DNA of 64,000 nt from Leptospira tipperaryensis (GCF_001729245.1 NZ_CP015217.1:3282001-3346000); one strand, 5' to 3'; shown: positions 33,405-49,903, counted from the first letter of the stretch. The notes: generated by a model not told the origin, from the letters alone. Translations and numbers: made by a program.

Positions 33405-33716
33405 TCAATCCTCCAGATCCACTTCGATTGAGTCACCTACGATTCTCACCGGATAAACGGGGAGATTCTCCACCGCCGGCATACAAAGGGCCTTTCCGGT
33501 TTTGATGGAGAATTGAGCCTCGTGTCTAGGACAGGTGATTACGTCTCCACAGAGTTCGCCTTCGGAAATGGCTTCTCCGTCGTGAGTGCAGACGTCTTCA
33601 AACGCATAAAGGTTTCCTTCCAAACTCGTGATCCCGATTCTATTATATCGTGTTTCCACTACTTTGACTTTCCCGTTTTCAATTTCGGAAAGTTTTGCGA
33701 GTTTTCGAAAGCTCAT
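33405..33716 (-). CDS. Rieske [2Fe-2S] ferredoxin
   Basis: 103 aa, a single Rieske domain. CTHDG (Cys-x-His) and CPRHEAQF (Cys-x2-His) supply the cluster ligands. No membrane anchor, so soluble. Similar to ferredoxins that feed oxygenases, but its place between sufD and sufS suggests an electron role in cluster assembly. The start overlaps the sufD stop by 4 nt (ATGA). Confidence 0.93.
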   Translation of the reverse strand: MSFRKLAKLSEIENGKVKVVETRYNRIGITSLEGNLYAFEDVCTHDGEAISEGELCGDVITCPRHEAQFSIKTGKALCMPAVENLPVYPVRIVGDSIEVDLED

Positions 33717-34916
33717 ATCTCACCTTCCACCTTCTTCACGATGAGTTCAAACAATTCTTCTCGTATAGTTTCTGATTCAATTTCACCAATGACTTGTCCA
33801 AGAAAACCGTCTACGATCATTCTTCTTGCCTCGTCCTCGTCGATTCCTCGAGAAGCGAGATAAAACAATTGGTCTTCGTCGATCTCTCCGACCGTCGCTC
33901 CGTGTTCGCACTTCACGTTCTCGGCATAAACTTCCAATTTAGGAATCGATTCGGCTCTTGCCGTACGATCCAAAAGAAGGTTGTTGTTGATCTGGATCGC
34001 ATTCACGTTCTTGCAAGTGTTGGGAATCTGGAGATTTCCGGTAAAAATATGATGAGCCTTGTCTCGATACGCTCCTCGATAGAGGATCGAACTTTCAGTA
34101 TGACTTTCTTTGTGGATGATTCTTACTTCGGAATCTTGAAATTCTCTCGCGGACATCGGAGCCAATCCAAGAACTCGGGCGTGCGCGCCTTTGCCGGACA
34201 ATTCTACGTTGAGAATATTTTTTCCCTTGTAACCGCCCGGAGTTACCTTCGCGATCTTTACGTTGGAATCTTCCTTTTGATCTGAGAATAAATTTTGAAA
34301 ATGGAAAACGCTCGAACCAAAAGATTCGATTCCCGTATAAGAAAGTTTTGTACCGGCCCCGCTCTGAAGAATCGTAAGTCCTTGGAAAAGTTTGAAGTTT
34401 TCTTCTTCCGGACATTCGTATCGTTCCGCAAAGAACGCCTTGCTGTGATTTCCAAACTTCGCAACGATGAGAGGAAGAATTCTCGACTCTTTCTCCAAGC
34501 GGAATTTGATTTCGATTTCTTCTTTAAGAATCTGGTCCGATCCGACTTCAAGATAGATCCCGTGTGTAAAAGAGGAAAGACTGAAAAGAGTGAACCATTC
34601 TACATTCTCTTTTTGGAATGTGTTTTCCAACACGTTTAAAAAGGTTTCGAGTTCTTTTCCGGTAAGAGATTCCGATCTGAAAACTTTCACTTCTTTCGGT
34701 GCGCGGATGGAAACCGCTTCCTCGCCAGGAGAATCTAAAAATTCTTCCGGATGAAAATTGGAAAGAGGAACCTTACGCCAGGATTCGTTTTCCGATCTTG
34801 GGATCGAAAGTGTGGAGAATTTGGAAAAAACTTTTTTTCGAAAATCTTGAAGAGCCTGCGGCTCCTTGCTCTTCGAGAGAAGAGTTGTAAACTGTGTTTC
34901 TAAGGACACTTGGTTT

Positions 34917-37942
<3,026 letters not shown>

Positions 37943-38097
37943 GATCGTTTAGATTCTCTTTTACTGGAATCCGCAAACTCGCGTCCTGCAAGCAAAATTC
38001 CGTACAAAAAGGGTCAAATTAAGAGGAAGAGAAGACCGCATTCTTCTTTTTTTTTATGAACGTTCGAAAAAACTGACAAATCTAAAGGTATTCTTGC

Positions 38098-39060
38098 ATG
38101 AAAGAGGCGATCGGCCATCTTCTCAACCCTTCTACACTAGAACCCAATCTCGGTCTCTATCTAGGAACTCTTGGAATTGATAATTCCAGAGAGTATAAGT
38201 CTTCTTTTTTATCTTCCTGGAAAAAAATAGACTCGGTTTTAGTCGATTTGATTACAGATGATTTTCTTTTAGCGCTTCGAATTTTTCGCGGGCCCGGCGC
38301 TTGTCGCGCTTTTCTAAATCTCTGGTTTACCGAATCCGGTAAATTTAAGGATTTAGAATGGGATGGAAGTCCTGGAAAAGAATTCTTATCTCGAGGAACG
38401 TTTCGAAACGGTTACTGGAGTTTTACGCAAGGAAATCAGAGATTCAATTTCCGCCTGGATGATACGATCCAACAGGGATACACACATTCTTCCATTCTCG
38501 CAACCGATCTCAATCTTCAATTGGACGCCCTTGTCAGCACGGTGGAAAAATCCCACAAACCGGTTTCTTCTCTCGAAACTTCGGGAAAGGACTGGCTCTT
38601 TCGTCTGATCTCTCCGGATCTTTCCGTGAGAGGTCAACTAGCGCTAGACGAAGATACGTGGAATTTGGATTCTTCCGAAAGACTTTCTTACAGCATTACT
38701 TCCGGTTTTAGCAACCAGGCTTTTATTCCGGAATCTCGGATTTACGGAAACGCGAGTGCGAAGAATTCTTTTCGTCTGAACCTCAACGAGAACACGGGAA
38801 TTCTTCTCTGGAGAAATGGAGTTCCCACATTTTTAGAATCGGCGACGTTTCAAAAAGAATCCTTGTCCTATGTTCTCCGCGATCCTTCCGATCAGATCGA
38901 ACTCACGATTACTCCGATTCGAACCACTCCTCAGATCATTCCCGGTTTTTTTGGAAAGAAAATTCCTCTCGAAAGAGTGGAGGGAAAGATCTCCGGAAAG
39001 ATTCGTTTCGGGAATAAAAAAGAAACGATCAAGAAAGGTTTTGCGATTTTAGAAGTTTAA
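38098..39060 (+). CDS. Unknown cytoplasmic protein
   Basis: 320 aa, no signal peptide. Beta-rich (GYWSFTQGNQRFNFRLDD, NGVPTFLESATF, GKISGKIRFGNKKET). No family recognised with confidence; a DUF2804-like layout is possible. The stretch GVPTF near residue 240 comes from a dispersed repeat copy, so the segment may be an insertion. Divergent from the EAL gene, convergent with the channel gene. Confidence 0.72.
   Translation: MKEAIGHLLNPSTLEPNLGLYLGTLGIDNSREYKSSFLSSWKKIDSVLVDLITDDFLLALRIFRGPGACRAFLNLWFTESGKFKDLEWDGSPGKEFLSRGTFRNGYWSFTQGNQRFNFRLDDTIQQGYTHSSILATDLNLQLDALVSTVEKSHKPVSSLETSGKDWLFRLISPDLSVRGQLALDEDTWNLDSSERLSYSITSGFSNQAFIPESRIYGNASAKNSFRLNLNENTGILLWRNGVPTFLESATFQKESLSYVLRDPSDQIELTITPIRTTPQIIPGFFGKKIPLERVEGKISGKIRFGNKKETIKKGFAILEV
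38818..38828 (+). repeat. Intragenic GGAGTTCCCAC repeat
   Basis: Inside the 320-aa unknown gene, read as GVPT and followed by ATTTTT. Confidence 0.75.
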
Positions 39061-39080
39061 AATTCTTCCGAAAATCATTC

Positions 39081-40457
39081 TCAATTCTTGAGAACCTTTC
39101 TTCCTTTGGATTTCTTTTTCGTATTCTTTTTTGGTTTTACCGGATTGAGTTTGTGATTTTTCTTTTTCAGGTTTACGGTCATCGCATCCCGAAACGCGGG
39201 GAATAAATTCAGAGCGTGTAAGAAATCTTCCTTGCTCAACGTATAAATCTCACAGATAGAAACGGATTTTACCGTAGCGGATCTTGGTTCCTCGGTTACG
39301 AGCGCGAGTTCTCCGAAAAATTGTCCTTCCGTTAGAGTTGCGATCACGTCGAAATCGTTTAACGCGAGAATTTCGACGGTTCCTTCGCTCAAGATATAGA
39401 GGTTATGACCTATATCACCTTTATGGAATATGATATCTCCCGGAAGAAAGATATGGTGCCTCAGAGAAAAGACGAGGTTTGTAACGAGCGCGGGTTCGGC
39501 GCCTTGTAAGAATGGAACTTTTTCAAGGAGTCCTCTGTGAAGATGAATCTTCACATCCCTCTGAAGAGAAACGGGAAGATCGCTCAGGAGTTCTCTCTCA
39601 TTTTCCCCCCAACCTCTTTCCATGATGTACATGTAATAGTCTCGAATCTTTCTTCGAATTCCAAAGGGAAGATTTCTCGCTCTTAGGAAGGAATCTACTT
39701 GGGACATTCTTTTGATCTGAGCCGCTCTTACTAAATCTAAATTACCGAGAATGCTCGCGATGTTTCCGATAACGGTCGCATAAACTCCGGCGCCGAGCAT
39801 CATCACAAGAGTCGCATAAATTCTCTGGTTCGTATTCACAGGGACGATATCTCCATAACCGACGGTGGCGAGAGTCGTCACGGTCCAATAAAACGCTTTC
39901 ACGTATTCGTCCCAACCCGTTCGAAAAGAATCCAATTCGTCCATATACAACCAACCTACCGCGCACCAGTGCGCGACGATCGTGATCCAAAATCCTAAGA
40001 GGACCAATCGAAGAACTCCCGGAGCCGGCTTAAAGGCAAGATTGAGTCGATGGAGAATTCCCGGAATTCGAACCACCTTTATGATTCTTGTGATCCCAAG
40101 AAGTAAAAAAAGATAAGGATGCAGAGAAAGATCGATCCTGAGAATTTTTTGGGCCACGATCTCAAATGGAAACGCCGCCACAAAATCGAAAAAGAACCAG
40201 GTCTTGAAGTATCTGACAATCGCTTCTCGTCTTACATAGATCCATTCTCCTTTGATGTATTCGGGAGAGAATATATTAAAGAGAATGTCTCCGAAATACA
40301 AAAGATCGACTACGATGTAGAGGCTATTTACCGCAAATCCTTGTTCGTAAGAGAGAACGATTCTAAGAGGAGATTCTACGGAAGCATAAAGAATACATAT
40401 AAAAATCAAAAGATCCCAGAAGATTCTGATTCTGTTGTCTACTCGGAACACGCTCAT
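39081..40457 (-). CDS. Cyclic-nucleotide-gated potassium channel (copy 1)
   Basis: 458 aa. Six membrane segments and a pore loop [13 protein letters not shown] (selectivity filter TVGYGD 198-203), a C-linker with [19 protein letters not shown], then a cyclic-nucleotide-binding domain with [15 protein letters not shown] and [17 protein letters not shown]. The S4-like segment ([11 protein letters not shown]) has few charges. KCNH/HCN-like organisation. Its tail is Lys-rich. A close paralogue lies 118 nt upstream. Confidence 0.92.
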   Translation of the reverse strand: MSVFRVDNRIRIFWDLLIFICILYASVESPLRIVLSYEQGFAVNSLYIVVDLLYFGDILFNIFSPEYIKGEWIYVRREAIVRYFKTWFFFDFVAAFPFEIVAQKILRIDLSLHPYLFLLLGITRIIKVVRIPGILHRLNLAFKPAPGVLRLVLLGFWITIVAHWCAVGWLYMDELDSFRTGWDEYVKAFYWTVTTLATVGYGDIVPVNTNQRIYATLVMMLGAGVYATVIGNIASILGNLDLVRAAQIKRMSQVDSFLRARNLPFGIRRKIRDYYMYIMERGWGENERELLSDLPVSLQRDVKIHLHRGLLEKVPFLQGAEPALVTNLVFSLRHHIFLPGDIIFHKGDIGHNLYILSEGTVEILALNDFDVIATLTEGQFFGELALVTEEPRSATVKSVSICEIYTLSKEDFLHALNLFPAFRDAMTVNLKKKNHKLNPVKPKKNTKKKSKGRKVLKN

Positions 40458-40575
40458 TTCATTTTTCTCCGTTTGGTGAAACCAAAGATCACGGAGTAAG
40501 AATTCTTAAATCCGAATCCGAATTCTTTGGAGAGCGACATAGTAGCGCAGAAAGGTTTCTTTAGAAAGAATTTAT

Positions 40576-41931
40576 TTAAGAATGTGGATCGTAGCCTTTC
40601 TGAAACGACCGACTGAGATCCATCTTGACGTTGAGTTTCCGAAGACTTTCTTGCATGGCTTCTCGAAATCTCGGATAGAGACTCAGTGCTTCTAAAAAAT
40701 CCTCTTTGCTGAGAGTATAAATTTCGCAGATGGAAGTACAACGGATCGTCGCGGAACGCGGTTCAGCGGTGACTAATGCCAACTCTCCAAAAAACTGTCC
40801 GTCGCCGAGCGTTACGATCACTTTGGATTCATCGGGAGACAAGACGTCGACGTGACCTTCGCTGAGAACATAAAGATTATGACCGATATCTCCTCGATGA
40901 AAGATGATATCTCCGGGAAGGAAAACGTGATGTTTCAGAGAAAAGATAAGATTGGTCACGAGAGAGGAATCGGCCCCTTTTAAAAAAGGAACCTTTTCTA
41001 AAAATTCCCTGTGAAGATGAATTCTTACGTCTCTCTGAAGAGAAACGGGAAGGTCGCTTAACAATTCTTTTTCATTCTCCCCCCATCCCCTTTCTATAAT
41101 ATACATATAGTAGTCTCGAATCTTTCTTCGGAGCCAAAAAGGAAGCCTCCTCGCTCTCAAAAAAGAATCCACTTGAGCCATTCTCTGTAGTTTTGTAGCT
41201 CGGACAAGATCCAGGTTCGCGAGAATACTCGCGACGTTACCGATGACGGTAGCGTAGACGAGAGCTCCGGTGAGCATTACAAAAATCGTATATATTCTTT
41301 GATGAGTTGTGATCGGAACGATATCTCCATATCCTACGGTCGTCAGAGTTGTGATCGTCCAGTAGAGGGCTTGTACATATTGATCTAAACCGGTGTCTAC
41401 GGAATCCAAGTTGTCCATATACAACCATCCGATCGCGCACCAGTGTGCGACGACGCTGATCCAAAACATGAGAAGGACCAATCGAAGAATTCCGGGCGCC
41501 GGCTTGAAGGCAAGATTCAATCTATAGAGAATTCCCGGTATACGAACGACTTTTATGATACGAGTGATTCCAAAAAGGAGATATAAAAACGGATGTAAGG
41601 AAAGATCAAGATTGAAAATTTTTTCGGCCGCAATCTCAAAAGGAAATGCTGCGAGAAAATCAAAGATAAACCAAGTCTTGAAATACTTTACGATTTCCTT
41701 TTTTTGAATATGAATCCACTTTCCCTGAACGTATTCAGGCGGAAATATATTCACGAGAATGTCTCCAAAGAAGAGGAGATCCACTACGATATAAAGTGCG
41801 GTTACGATGAACCCCTGTTTGTAAGACAAGACAACTCTAAGAGGGGCTTCTAGGGAAGCATACAGGATGCAGATAAAGATCAAGATGTCCCAGAAGATTC
41901 GCAGTTTGTTGTCTACGTGAAACATACTCAT
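40576..41931 (-). CDS. Cyclic-nucleotide-gated potassium channel (copy 2)
   Basis: 451 aa, alignable with copy 1 along almost the whole length. Filter [14 protein letters not shown]-linker [19 protein letters not shown] and [21 protein letters not shown] are conserved. They differ mainly in the C-terminal tail, which here is short and not Lys-rich. Tandem duplicate; subunits might form heterotetramers. Confidence 0.92.
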   Translation of the reverse strand: MSMFHVDNKLRIFWDILIFICILYASLEAPLRVVLSYKQGFIVTALYIVVDLLFFGDILVNIFPPEYVQGKWIHIQKKEIVKYFKTWFIFDFLAAFPFEIAAEKIFNLDLSLHPFLYLLFGITRIIKVVRIPGILYRLNLAFKPAPGILRLVLLMFWISVVAHWCAIGWLYMDNLDSVDTGLDQYVQALYWTITTLTTVGYGDIVPITTHQRIYTIFVMLTGALVYATVIGNVASILANLDLVRATKLQRMAQVDSFLRARRLPFWLRRKIRDYYMYIIERGWGENEKELLSDLPVSLQRDVRIHLHREFLEKVPFLKGADSSLVTNLIFSLKHHVFLPGDIIFHRGDIGHNLYVLSEGHVDVLSPDESKVIVTLGDGQFFGELALVTAEPRSATIRCTSICEIYTLSKEDFLEALSLYPRFREAMQESLRKLNVKMDLSRSFQKGYDPHS

Positions 41932-42442
41932 CTTTTGTTTTCTTAGCTCCTTTTGATTGCGCCTTGGTTCTCGGGACGGTTCTCGAATGCCGAGAGTTTC
42001 CCTATCCTAAAGAATCGACTTGAGAATGAAATAATTTATAATTCATCTCCTGAATAATTAAAGTTAACATTTATCAATGTTTTTTAAGCGGCCTTTTTCG
42101 GAAGAAAAGTGCCTCGTCCACTTGGAATGGTGAAATGGAAATGTTTGGATCGGGAGATTTGATTTTTTGTGAGAAGTCTGAAAGTGTGAGTTCCTACTTT
42201 TAGGTTACGGCGGATTTTTAGTAAAAGTATAAAACTGGGAGTTCCTACTTTTGAAAGGAGGTAAGAAGGCTCGGGAAGCGACGGATTTAGATTAGGAAAG
42301 AAATATTAGAAAAGGGAAGGAGGAATCAATTTGTAAAACGTATAAAAGTAGGATCTCCCTCATTTAGTCGTAAGGCAGCACTATCGTTTTCGGGTGTTAG
42401 ACTTCGTTGGGAGCTCCGATCAAAGGGGAACTCCCAAAACCA
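41932..42442. repeat. Intergenic region with several repeat copies
   Basis: TGAGTTCCTACTTTT at 42188, GGAGTTCCTACTTTT at 42238, GTAGGATCTCCC at 42348, GGGAGCTCC at about 42409 and GGGGAACTCCC at 42425. No gene recognised. Confidence 0.75.
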
Positions 42443-43102
42443 TCAAGCTCCGAGAATCAAATCCAAAACTACCTTTCCATCCTCTTCTCCCGTCACAGAA
42501 TTCATCGCTCTTTCCGGATGAGGCATCATTCCCGCAATTTTGAAATTCTTCGAAGTAATTCCCGCGATCGCATCCAGAGAACCGTTCGGATTCTCCCCAA
42601 AATAGCGAAAGAGAATTCTTCCCTCGTCTTCGAGTTGTTTCAAAACGTCGGAAGTCGCAAAGTAACAACCGTCCGCGTGTGCGATCGGAATTCTCAATTC
42701 TTTCTGAGGATCCAAAGAAGAAGTCACCGGATTTCCGGAGGAACCTTTTTTTAAGGTCACAGTTTTACAGATATATTTCAGAGTTTTGTTTCTCGTCAGA
42801 GCGCCGGGTAAAAATTCAGCCTCGGTAAGAATCTGGAATCCGTTGCAGATTCCGAAAAGTTTTCCGCCCTTATCGACGTGTTCTTTCACGGATTTCATCA
42901 CCGGAGAAAAACCGGCCATAGCGCCGGAACGAAGATAATCCCCGTAGGAAAAACCTCCCGGAAGAATCACGAGTTCGTATTTTTTTTCAAGCTGATCTCG
43001 GTGCCAGATACGGTCCACTTCGGCCTTATATTGATCTCTTAGAACTCTATAAATATCGGCGTCGCAGTTGGAACCGGGAAACGTGATTACGGCAACTTTC
43101 AT
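42443..43102 (-). CDS. purQ: FGAM synthase subunit PurQ (glutamine amidotransferase)
   Basis: 219 aa. Class I amidotransferase: [12 protein letters not shown] at the start, [16 protein letters not shown], the nucleophile elbow GICNGFQ, and MPHPERA with catalytic His/Glu. It supplies ammonia to PurL in purine synthesis. It overlaps purS by 4 nt (ATGA) and ends the operon. PurL is not in the window. Confidence 0.96.
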   Translation of the reverse strand: MKVAVITFPGSNCDADIYRVLRDQYKAEVDRIWHRDQLEKKYELVILPGGFSYGDYLRSGAMAGFSPVMKSVKEHVDKGGKLFGICNGFQILTEAEFLPGALTRNKTLKYICKTVTLKKGSSGNPVTSSLDPQKELRIPIAHADGCYFATSDVLKQLEDEGRILFRYFGENPNGSLDAIAGITSKNFKIAGMMPHPERAMNSVTGEEDGKVVLDLILGA

Positions 43103-43322
43103 ATTTTTTGAATATTAGCAGAATATGTTTCGATTACGTGATTTACAAGAATCTTGTCGCAGAGTCTTTCTACGTCTTTTCTTGCGGCTTCTTCGTTCGG
43201 AGCGTCGATCTTGAGTTCGATGTATTTTCCGACTCTTACGTCTTGCACAGATTTTTCTCCGACCTCGGAGAGCACTTTTTTAACCGTACTCCCTTGCGGG
43301 TCCAGAACGGATTCTTTGAGGA

Positions 43323-43347
<25 letters not shown>
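43099..43347 (-). CDS. purS: FGAM synthase subunit PurS
   Basis: 82 aa from ATG 43347 (the upstream extension lies inside purC and is rejected). [19 protein letters not shown] and [12 protein letters not shown] are PurS signatures. It bridges PurL and PurQ. Overlaps purC by 25 nt. Confidence 0.94.
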
Positions 43348-44185
<838 letters not shown>

Positions 44186-44189
<4 letters not shown>

Positions 44190-45319
44190 AATTTCAACAC
44201 CATCATAGCGATATCGTCATCATTTGTAAGTCTCTCGGAATGCGCAAGAATGGAATCCATCATCGATCCGAGAATATCTCCGCCCTTAGAAACTTCTTCT
44301 TTAAAGATTTTTTTGAGACGTTCTTCTCCGAGAATATTCATACTCTTGTCGGCGATCTCGGTCGCGCCGTCCGTATAGAGAAGAAGAAAGGCGCCTTTCT
44401 CAAATTGAATCGTTTTGAATTCTTCGCTTACGTTGAGTTCGATCGGGATGATAAGAGGTCCCATTCCAGGGAGAGTCGAAACGATTCCGTTTTGATAGAG
44501 GATCGGAGCCGGATGGCCTCCATTCGAATATTCGAATATAAGATCTTCGTGAAGGATTCCGTAAAAGAAAGTGATCGAAAATTCTTCCGGAAGAATTTTT
44601 TCCAAATTGTGACGAAGCGTTTTGACCTTCTCTCTTAGATTCTGATCCGGAGAAAGACTCGAGACTTGCATCTTCAACATCGCCGCAAGGAGCGCCGCGG
44701 AAGGGCCGTGACCGGAGCAGTCCGCGATAAAAAGATGAAGAGAGTTGTTTTCTATCCACGCGTCGGTGTAATCTCCTCCGATCTGCATGAGAGGTTGAAA
44801 GATCGTACTCAATCCGACTCCGTTCCAAACAAGATCTTTTTCGGGAAGAAGTTCCTGTTGAACCTTACGAGCCATGATCAATTCTCTTTCATAGTTTCTT
44901 TTTTGTTCAAAGAGTTCGTCTTGGAGAATTTTGATTCTGATAAAGGCGCGGATCTTTGCGATCAACTCTCGAGGTTGAAAGGGTTTGTGGATGAAGTCGT
45001 CTCCTCCGTGAGAGATCGCTTCGTCAAAACCTAATTCTCTGCTGATCGCGGTGATAAAAAGAATAGGAAGAAGTTTGAATCTTTCGATCTCTCTCAATTC
45101 TCTGCAAAAAGAGAATCCGTCTTGCCCGGGCATACTTACGTCTAAGAGAAGAATATCGATTCGATTTGTTATGAGAATATTTCTGGCCTCGGCCGCGGAC
45201 TCCGCCGTAAACATTTGAAAGCCCAAAGGTTTGAGCGTGTGTACGATCAGCTTCAGATTGATTTCGGAATCATCGACTGCAAGAACCGTATGTTGACTGT
45301 AATCCGGAGCTATTGACAA
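44186..45319 (-). CDS. Response regulator with SpoIIE/PP2C phosphatase
   Basis: 377 aa from TTG 45319 (GTAAGGA just upstream); TTG 45376 would overlap ccmC by 50 nt. Receiver domain with AVDDSE, Asp in [12 protein letters not shown] and IHKPFQ, a short coiled coil ([25 protein letters not shown]), then PP2[35 protein letters not shown] and DDDIAMMVL. RsbU-like output, probably acting on an anti-sigma antagonist. Embedded between ccm and pur genes. Confidence 0.9.
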
Positions 45320-45326
45320 CGTATCC

Positions 45327-46019
45327 TTACTCTTCCTTTTCTGGGAGACTTTCGCGAAGGTCGCCGATCTTTGCAAGACGATAGGCGAAACGGAATAAGA
45401 CTAAAAAGAGAATGTGATACGCAAGAACTCCCAACCAAAAACTCTGACGAATGTCGGAATCCATTCCTCCCTTTCCGAGAACGGATTCCGGATGATTTCC
45501 GGGATTGTCCATCCAACGAATCGCTCCCCATGTAATCACGGCGTTGACCGCGCAGAGAATACTCAAGAAGGAGGAAAAAATTTTCTTCTTAGAAGAATCC
45601 GTGATGAGAATTCGAAAAACGAAATAGGCGATCAAACTGATAAAAAGAACGGTGAAGGATTGAAGTCTTGCGTCGGTTTTGTCCCAAGAAACTCCCCAAG
45701 CGCTGTAAGCCCAGATTCTTCCGGAAAAGATAACGCCGATTGCAAAGAGAAGAGAGATCTGATTCGCTGCGAGTGAAAGGAGATCCCACTTTGATTCCTT
45801 CTTCCAAAGATAAAGGACCGCAAAGAAGAGAGAAAAGATCGGACCGTAGAGCGCGACCCAAGCGACTGGAACGTGAAAGTAGAAAATTCTATGAGCGATT
45901 CCTTGTTGGAGAATCACATTCGGATAATTGAGAGAAATTAAAACTGCCGCCGGAAAACCGACAAGAAAGATTGCGGATAAAATCCAGTCGAAAACGGGAT
46001 GTGCAATTCGGATCTTCAT
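45327..46019 (-). CDS. ccmC: Cytochrome c biogenesis protein CcmC
   Basis: 230 aa, six membrane segments. [11 protein letters not shown] (His49) and the tryptophan-rich [12 protein letters not shown] (108-119) match the CcmC/CcsA family heme-binding motif. A second conserved His is in NPGNHPES. It handles heme on the periplasmic side with CcmAB. Followed by the PP2C regulator after 7 nt. Confidence 0.88.
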   Translation of the reverse strand: MKIRIAHPVFDWILSAIFLVGFPAAVLISLNYPNVILQQGIAHRIFYFHVPVAWVALYGPIFSLFFAVLYLWKKESKWDLLSLAANQISLLFAIGVIFSGRIWAYSAWGVSWDKTDARLQSFTVLFISLIAYFVFRILITDSSKKKIFSSFLSILCAVNAVITWGAIRWMDNPGNHPESVLGKGGMDSDIRQSFWLGVLAYHILFLVLFRFAYRLAKIGDLRESLPEKEE

Positions 46020-46066
46020 ACGAAAGAGAGTATTCGAGAGAATGCCGGCAGAATCAAGAAGATTCT

Positions 46067-46738
46067 TCAGGGTTCGTCGCCCGAAAGTTCTAAAAGTAGA
46101 ATTCCGATTCCCGCGTAAAAAGCGCAGAACGAAAGTAAGATGGCGAGTCCGGGGATGGGATCAAAAACCGGAAGTCTTTCGAGTTTTCTCTCGGCTTCCA
46201 TTCCGAAGAGAAGAATCGGAATCGTAAAAGGAATCATGAGGAGCGGAAGTAGGATCTCCTTCAATCGGGAGGAATCACTGATATGACTCAAGGAAACTCC
46301 GAGGAAAGAAATACAGAGAACTCCTGGAAGAAGAAAAATCAAATTCACCGTCAGATCTCTGGCTCCGAGAGGAAAGGCCTGAAAAAAAACAGATAATAAA
46401 ATCATTAAGTAGAGGGCCGCAATCGCAAGACCGAAAAAGACCGCGAGAGATTTTGCGAGAAATCGCATCCAGATCGGAAGAAAGAGAGAACTGATTCTTC
46501 CCCCTCCGCTCTCCCTCTCCTCCCAAGCGGACTGCCCGATAAAAACGTAGGAAGTGAGAAACAAAACCGACCACTTGATTCCGATCAAGGTTTGTCGGTC
46601 CAGTTTTCCGGTCTGTTCCAGAGCATAATTAAAAATGAATACGATGGACGTGATCAAAACTACGACGGAAAGAATTCCGTTGAGAGCCTTTCCTAAAAGT
46701 AGGAACTCCTTATAAAGAAGAGAAAGCAGAAGTTTCAA
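46067..46738 (-). CDS. ccmB: Heme exporter protein CcmB
   Basis: 223 aa, six membrane segments, with [21 protein letters not shown] and [18 protein letters not shown] typical of CcmB. Overlaps ccmA by 29 nt. Two repeat copies lie in it: the one at 46699 reads EFLL at the N-terminus, next to the ccmA stop. Confidence 0.9.
   Translation of the reverse strand: MKLLLSLLYKEFLLLGKALNGILSVVVLITSIVFIFNYALEQTGKLDRQTLIGIKWSVLFLTSYVFIGQSAWEERESGGGRISSLFLPIWMRFLAKSLAVFFGLAIAALYLMILLSVFFQAFPLGARDLTVNLIFLLPGVLCISFLGVSLSHISDSSRLKEILLPLLMIPFTIPILLFGMEAERKLERLPVFDPIPGLAILLSFCAFYAGIGILLLELSGDEP
46249..46259 (-). repeat. Intragenic repeat variant GTAGGATCTCC
   Basis: Inside ccmB; same variant as 42348. Confidence 0.6.
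46699..46709 (-). repeat. Intragenic GTAGGAACTCC repeat
   Basis: Exact copy in the ccmB N-terminal codons, immediately abutting the ccmA stop (46710-46712), preceded by AAAA on the plus strand. Confidence 0.8.
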
Positions 46739-47357
46739 TTTTTCCCTCCTTGAGATTCCAAGAAATAGTCTTTTGAGAAAAAGGAATTCCCGGATCGTGA
46801 GTCACCATGAGAACTGCGGAATTTTTGGAGTATTCTTCCAAGAGACGAACTGCGATTTCCAAACCGGTTCTGTCGAGTGCGGTAAAAGGTTCGTCCAAAA
46901 GAATCAAATCTCCACCGGTGAGGAGCGCTCGGATGAGCGCGGCCTTTTGTTTCATTCCTCTGGAGAATGTAAAGATCGGATCCTCTCTTCTCGTCCAGAG
47001 TTTGAAAGACCTAAGTAGGAACTCCACCTTTTCATTCGCAAACTCAATGCCCGCTATCGAGAGAAAATAACGAAGATTCTCCTCCAAACTCAAAGAGGTA
47101 TAAAGTCCGAGTTCATGACCCAAGTAGGAGATCTGCGGTTTTTTAGAACCCAATTCCGAAAAGGAAAACGATTCTTTATGATGCGAATGATTGAGAATGC
47201 TTCGAAGGAGAGTCGTTTTTCCGGCGCCGTTATCGCCTCGGAGAAGAATCAGTTCTCCCCGGAAAAGAGAAAAGGAGATCTGTTTGAGAATCTGTTTTTT
47301 TCCGATAGAATAAGATAGATCTTTGCAGACGAGAAGCGCTTGTTCTTGAGATGGCAA
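46710..47357 (-). CDS. ccmA: Heme exporter ATPase CcmA
   Basis: 215 aa. Walker A GDNGAGKT, signature [16 protein letters not shown], Walker [13 protein letters not shown], His loop THDP. The FSRGMKQK signature and short size fit CcmA. First gene of a probable seven-gene operon. Its start is 13 nt from the divergent TPR gene start, so its promoter lies inside that gene. Confidence 0.88.
   Translation of the reverse strand: MPSQEQALLVCKDLSYSIGKKQILKQISFSLFRGELILLRGDNGAGKTTLLRSILNHSHHKESFSFSELGSKKPQISYLGHELGLYTSLSLEENLRYFLSIAGIEFANEKVEFLLRSFKLWTRREDPIFTFSRGMKQKAALIRALLTGGDLILLDEPFTALDRTGLEIAVRLLEEYSKNSAVLMVTHDPGIPFSQKTISWNLKEGKIETSAFSSL
47015..47025 (-). repeat. Intragenic GTAGGAACTCC repeat
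   Basis: Inside ccmA, read as EFLL (VEFLLRSF). Confidence 0.75.
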
Positions 47358-47370
47358 ACCGATTCCTCTT

Positions 47371-48450
47371 ATGATGTCAGACTCTCCTCAGAAACAGAAT
47401 TTACAATGCGTTTTTTCCGTTCCAAACGGGGGAGTTCCTACTTTCCTCGGAAAGTTCCAGATTCTTTTTCTTTCCTTTTTCCTCTTTCTCTTCTTCAACT
47501 CACCCGTTCAAGGACAACTGAATATCGGAGGCCAATACTACTCCGGACTTCTCTGGGGAGAAAATGAAATTCTCTCTCCGGAATATTACAATGACGGATC
47601 CTTTCTAAGATCGGAACAGGATTTTATTCTCAGCGCAGGAAGAAATTGGAAGGGGGATCCCCCTACATCAAAAGGAAGTTTCACATTCGAGGGAAAAGAA
47701 ATTCTCAATTGCGGACTTTTTAATAATGAGGCGGTTCTTCTTTTAGAAAAAGGAAAACCGGAAGAAAGAATCAAGGCCATTTCCATGTTGGAAGAAGGAA
47801 TCCGTTTCGATCCAAAATTTTTCCCTTTCCGATACAATTTGGGAAGAGCCTATCACTTGGAAAAAAAATATCAGAAGGCGATCATTCAATTCGAATACGC
47901 AAGTTCTGAAATTCCGGAATACTATAGAACCTACATTCATTTAGGAACGTTGTATGAAACCACGAGGGAAGCGATCAACGCGACGATTCTCTGGAGAAAG
48001 GCAGTTTCCCTAAATCCTTTTCACACCGAGGCGCTTCTTCTTTTGGCCGACCACTACATTCGAACCGATCTTAAAAACAGAGCCCTTCTCTATATTAAGG
48101 AAGCCTCCCGAATCGACGAACAAAGTCCCGACGCGAGAATGGGCAAAGCAAGAATCGAACTCTTATCCTCCAAAGATCTCTATGCTTATAGAATCTTTAA
48201 GAATACGGAGCTCGTGGACGACTTAGGGCAAAAGAAACAATACAATAAAAAATTTCATTTCTTCTTCGCGGAAACCGCGAGTAAGGTCGGCGATTATGTC
48301 ACGGCCGCGGACCAATACGAACAACTTCTCAAATATCCGAATGATCCATTCTTCTCAGAATTCTCCTTCAAGGTAATCGAAAGAAGAAGAGATCTTGCAA
48401 AACGTTTTGCCGAGATAAAGTCCTTGGAAGAGGAAAACAAAAACGAGTGA
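47371..48450 (+). CDS. Exported TPR protein
   Basis: 359 aa. Hydrophobic segment (about 29-44) ending near VQGQ, a signal peptide with an unusually long leader; the leader contains GGVPTF from a repeat copy. TPR units cover about 115-330. Likely periplasmic scaffold. The start could be ATG 47374. Divergent from ccmA with only 13 nt between. Confidence 0.8.
   Translation: MMSDSPQKQNLQCVFSVPNGGVPTFLGKFQILFLSFFLFLFFNSPVQGQLNIGGQYYSGLLWGENEILSPEYYNDGSFLRSEQDFILSAGRNWKGDPPTSKGSFTFEGKEILNCGLFNNEAVLLLEKGKPEERIKAISMLEEGIRFDPKFFPFRYNLGRAYHLEKKYQKAIIQFEYASSEIPEYYRTYIHLGTLYETTREAINATILWRKAVSLNPFHTEALLLLADHYIRTDLKNRALLYIKEASRIDEQSPDARMGKARIELLSSKDLYAYRIFKNTELVDDLGQKKQYNKKFHFFFAETASKVGDYVTAADQYEQLLKYPNDPFFSEFSFKVIERRRDLAKRFAEIKSLEEENKNE
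47431..47441 (+). repeat. Intragenic GGAGTTCCTAC repeat
   Basis: In the leader of the TPR gene, read as GVPTF. Confidence 0.8.
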
Positions 48451-48504
48451 AAAAGGGTTTGCTTTTTTCAATTTTCTTCCGTTATCTTGAACCTTGGAGG
48501 AATC

Positions 48505-49138
<634 letters not shown>

Positions 49139-49903
49139 TCAAACGCGGAGGGAGCTCAGATCGGTCGCACGAATGAGTTCCCCCGTAAAAGAATTCTTAT
49201 AATTCGTAAAAACCTCTTCCGTCTTTCCAAAATCCAAAAGTTTCCCTTTTTCTAAAATTCCTATTTGATCGCAGAATTTCCTCGCGGTTCTCAAGTTATG
49301 CGTTATGAGGAGGATTGTTAGTTTTTTCTCTCTCGCAAGTTTTTTCAGGAAAAGTAGGATCTCATTCAGGAGAATCGGATCAAGCGCACCCAGAGCCTCA
49401 TCTAAAAAAAGAATCTTAGGTTCCGTAAGAAGAGCGCGGAGTATCGAGGCCCTCTGAAGTTCTCCTCCGGAAAAAGATAAGACATTACGATTGAGATCTT
49501 TCCCTGAAAGTTGGAACGAATGTAGGAAGTCATAAAATGACGCTTCCCCTCGTGTAGCAATTTCTCCGCCGAGAATGCGGAGCGGTTCTTTGAGCGCCTT
49601 TTCAAGAGTCCAAGAAGGATTGAAGCTACTTACGGGATCTTGGAAAACAGGTTGGAGCTGATGAATCGGAATTTCGCGACGCTCCTTTCCGAAAAAGAAA
49701 ATAGATCCGCTTTGATCAAGATTCTTAAATGTAGGAACTCCCAAAATAGAACGAAAGAGAGATGTCTTTCCCGAACCCGAACGTCCCAGAATTCCAAGAA
49801 TCGTTCCAGGAGCCACTTCGAAAGAAATAGAATCCAATATGATTCTTTCTTCAAATTGTAAACTGAGTCTCCTAATTTCAAGAGCTTGATTCGAATCCGG
49901 CAT
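49139..49903 (-). CDS. ABC transporter ATPase (oligopeptide/nickel type)
   Basis: 254 aa. Walker [26 protein letters not shown] (Q loop, DppF/OppF-like), signature [18 protein letters not shown], Walker [14 protein letters not shown] and H loop LITHN. An importer-type ATPase; no permease or binding protein is adjacent, so it is an orphan here. GVPTF (near 55) is repeat-encoded. Confidence 0.88.
   Translation of the reverse strand: MPDSNQALEIRRLSLQFEERIILDSISFEVAPGTILGILGRSGSGKTSLFRSILGVPTFKNLDQSGSIFFFGKERREIPIHQLQPVFQDPVSSFNPSWTLEKALKEPLRILGGEIATRGEASFYDFLHSFQLSGKDLNRNVLSFSGGELQRASILRALLTEPKILFLDEALGALDPILLNEILLFLKKLAREKKLTILLITHNLRTARKFCDQIGILEKGKLLDFGKTEEVFTNYKNSFTGELIRATDLSSLRV
49731..49742 (-). 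repeat. Intragenic GTAGGAACTCCC repeat
   Basis: Inside the ABC ATPase gene, read as GVPTF between Walker A and the Q loop. Confidence 0.8.
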
